This document shows positions 61,578 through 64,000 of a stretch of DNA of 64,000 nucleotides, one piece after another (position 1 is the first letter of the stretch; each line of letters opens with the position of its first letter). A program made the translations under genes and the position numbers. The notes below the pieces were generated by a model, which saw nothing but the letters and a program-made list of their open reading frames with translations, did not search any database and was not told the DNA's origin. The DNA is from Allodiplogaster sudhausi (Eukaryota > Nematoda > Chromadorea > Rhabditida > Diplogasteridae), in NCBI GenBank assembly GCA_945643635.1, contig CALZFC010000148.1:1-64000 (forward strand), written 5' to 3'.

Positions 61578-63902
61578 GGAAAGGAAAGACAAGGAATCCA
61601 CCTTCTTTTGCTCTGGATTGTATCCATACCTTCCGTATTCGTCTTTACTTTGCCCAAAAATTAATGGTGGCAATGAATTTTGCCAAGAATTTTGTCCACT
61701 TATGCACTTTGAATTAACTTCGCTCGAGTATCAAAGAGGTGGGCTGAGTTGCATTCTTCAGTCTTCTTTTCACTTTTGGAATGAATCCTCTTCCTTTCTC
61801 TTTTGGTTCCACATTCTCACTGGGATATACAAATTGTGCTGAGCTGCCGGCTGTTGTGTTCGACCTGGCAAATAGCAGCTCCCGTTTGGGAAGCACGAAC
61901 TCAGTCAAGAAGACGCGTTCGGCTAAGAGCCTAGTGAATTTTTAGGATAAACGGGAAGAGATTCTCGAGATGGAGAGTGAGAAGAAGGAAAATACAGCGA
62001 AGAAGAGAAAAGGGAAGGAGACAGAACGCACGTTAGAAGACGAAAAATGAATAAGTTGAAGCGACACGTCGGGGCAGGAGTGGAAGGCCGAAAAGGGCAA
62101 CTCGCAAATCGGGTGCATGAAGAGAAATAGAGAGAGAGAGAGAGAGGGGATAGTGAGAGAAGCAGAGAGAGGGAGAGAGAGGGTGAGAGTGAGAGAAAGT
62201 GACATTGAGAATTCCCATATTTGAGCCAAATGATGAACCATTTCGACAAGAAAGGAGACCGAGAAAGCTTAAAGGGAGAGAGATATTGAGAGAGAAAGAA
62301 TTAGAGAGTGAGAAAACGACAGAGAAATAGAGAGAGTGAAAGGAAGAGAGAGGTTCAGAGAGAAAGAATGAAAAAGAGAAAGAGACAAAGAAATAGAGAG
62401 AGAAAAAGGAAGGAAGAGAAATAGATAAAGCTGTTCAGCCAAAAAAAAAAAAGTCCAGAGGCATCGGCCTCATTTTGCATGCTTCCGACTTCATCGCCTT
62501 CAGACAGAAAAAAAACTTTTTGGGTCTTCGTCACTTGAGATCGCGTGATTCTCACATCTTGCTAGTTTTTTAATGAAAAAATATATCCTCTCGAAAAGCG
62601 TCCTGTGCAAACGAGCGGAAAATTTACTGGATCCGGAAAAAAACCATAAATGTAACCCTTCGGCTGGTGAACAGGACTGTTAATTTTGTTTTGCTGAGAA
62701 ATCGAATGTTAATATGTGTATGTATGTAGGTACATACATATGTGCATCAACATATAAATCAATAATATGACAAAGTATGTAGTTATAACATTATGATAAG
62801 TGAAGAAAAGGCTGGAAGTGCATATCGAAACTCGTCTGGCTTGAGTTATGACTTTTCCACAACTCTCAATGGAAAGTTCCCATCTCCCTGCTCCTTTTCT
62901 TTTGGCAAAAGAACTTTATCGCCTATTCAAAAAGACCTCAACCACGTGAAAGTTCTTCTTTTTTCATCCGCTCCGCCGCAAGCTTTCTTCCGAATGAGAA
63001 ACATCGAAAAACACTTTATTTATTTATTTCTATCGCTTTCTCCCTTCTCTCTCCCACAGTCTCTGCCTTCAGGAGATCTCTGAACTCCCTCGATATATAG
63101 GAAAATTTAGTAGTAGCTATCCAATTTCGCAGAAGCGCCGGCATAAAATGCATCAGAATGGAATTAGTCGATTGTTGGTTTATCAATGTTTTTCTTCCCT
63201 TTTCTGGTTGCTAAAAATTAAGAATGAAGGAAAAAAACCAGAAAAATTAGGAGAGAAGAAAGAATATTGAATAATTTGCAAGGGGATAACTGACTTTCCT
63301 GTTTGCAGTTTCACGTGTTATGATGGGTTTTGATAGAGAAAAAAAGGGTGGGAGGGTATGAGATGCAGAGAGAAAGAACGAGAAAGAGTGAGAGCGAGAG
63401 GAAAGAGAGTGAGCAGAGGGATTGTTAGGCGAGGACAAGGAATAGCGAGAGAGAGAGAGGGAGAGAGAGAGAGAGCGAACGAGAGAGAAAGAGAGAGAGG
63501 GTGAGATTGAAGAAAAAGAGAAGGAAATAGAGAGAGAGAGAGAGGCGCCATCTGAGAGACTCTAGGCTATTATGTTTCTATTTCCACTGCATGGTGCAGT
63601 AGCCAGTTTTTATATTCAAAAATATTTGTGTCAGATCTTGAAGATGACAATGAAGACGTAGTGGCTCTTTCCATCTCTTCCCATTTCACGGCCCACGTAA
63701 ACGAGGTTTCGATCTTCAGCCATTGGAAAGGCAGATGGCTCTCATGCCAAGGATCTCTCACAATCTCCTATTTCTCTCTCTCTCTCTCTCCTCTTGTTCT
63801 CTTTCTCTCTCTCTTCCCCCTCTCCCCCCCCCCCCCTCTCTCTTTCTCTCCTTTTTTTCTCTCTCTAAACATCTCTACATCGAAACTAGGAAGCGCATGT
63901 GA
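59003..63902. other. Low-complexity, gene-poor region
   Basis: Dominated by CT/GA arrays (about 59470-59520, 59925-60000, 61510-61575, 62120-62200, 62290-62400, 63440-63545, 63770-63865). One exon-like segment at 59719-59826 follows a CTTCTAG acceptor and reads RLLPLPVDLVKQEFERR to a stop, but its joining to the upstream ATG at 59564 would create a stop. Another exon-like piece lies at about 60598-60679. Neither is called as a gene. Confidence 0.5.
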
Positions 63903-64000
63903 ATGAGAAGTTTCATGAATGTTACTTCCCCTGAGGCTGCCAACACCTCCTGGCCATCAATCTACAGCTCCAGCTCAGCTCGTGACGTTTTCACCTGCTT
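63903..64000 (+). CDS. Possible N-terminus of a gene running off the window
   Basis: The frame is open from an ATG at 63903 (a second at 63915) to the window edge, about 32 codons. It reads MNVTSPEAANTSWPS and so on, with two potential N-glycosylation sites (NVT, NTS). This composition would suit an extracellular N-terminus, but nothing identifies it. Confidence 0.25.
   Translation, partial: MRSFMNVTSPEAANTSWPSIYSSSSARDVFTC

Overview
The window is from a eukaryote, almost certainly an invertebrate animal. Genes are split into many small exons by short introns (often 45-200 bp). The proteins recognised are animal-type (Vps45, myo-inositol-phosphate synthase, myo-inositol oxygenase, an SLC2A13/HMIT-type transporter, proteasome beta subunit PSMB1). 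Transposons of animal type are present (Tc5, Tc1, a two-ORF LINE). Long (CT)n/(GA)n microsatellites fill introns and intergenic DNA. I cannot name the species. Exon models were built by eye from conserved motifs, splice signals and reading phase; a few boundaries may be off by a base.

Layout. About 148-5390 (+): the 3' part of a multi-finger C2H2 zinc-finger gene with two apparent frame breaks, followed by a flank holding a 631 bp copy of one of its own exon/intron segments. 7592-11342 (-): complete Vps45. 13851-16829 (+): complete inositol-3-phosphate synthase behind a TATA/initiator promoter. 18718-23678 (+): complete myo-inositol oxygenase, whose last intron carries a 2.8 kb transposon-like element with about 580 bp inverted termini and an unknown gene. 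24736-27296 (-): complete aldo-keto reductase, tail to tail with MIOX. 29019-30554: foldback/hAT-like element. 31527-34333: apparently intact Tc5 transposon, ending 6 nt beyond the stop codon of the next gene. 34340-38504 (-): complete proton/myo-inositol cotransporter-like gene. 38505-45959: gene-poor, rich in (GA)n. 45960-49919: full-length LINE with both ORFs open. 51039-52702 (-): PSMB1. 54789-59000: 4.2 kb Tc1-type element with about 730 bp inverted termini, a transposase C-terminal half and a separate coiled-coil/BEN-like gene. 59003-64000: low-complexity DNA with weak exon candidates.

The main result is functional clustering. Within about 25 kb lie genes that make myo-inositol phosphate (INO1), oxidise myo-inositol to glucuronate (MIOX), could reduce the resulting aldehyde (aldo-keto reductase) and import myo-inositol (HMIT-like). 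Vps45 sits just before the set. This looks like an animal myo-inositol gene cluster interrupted by mobile elements. The AKR substrate and any co-regulation are inference.
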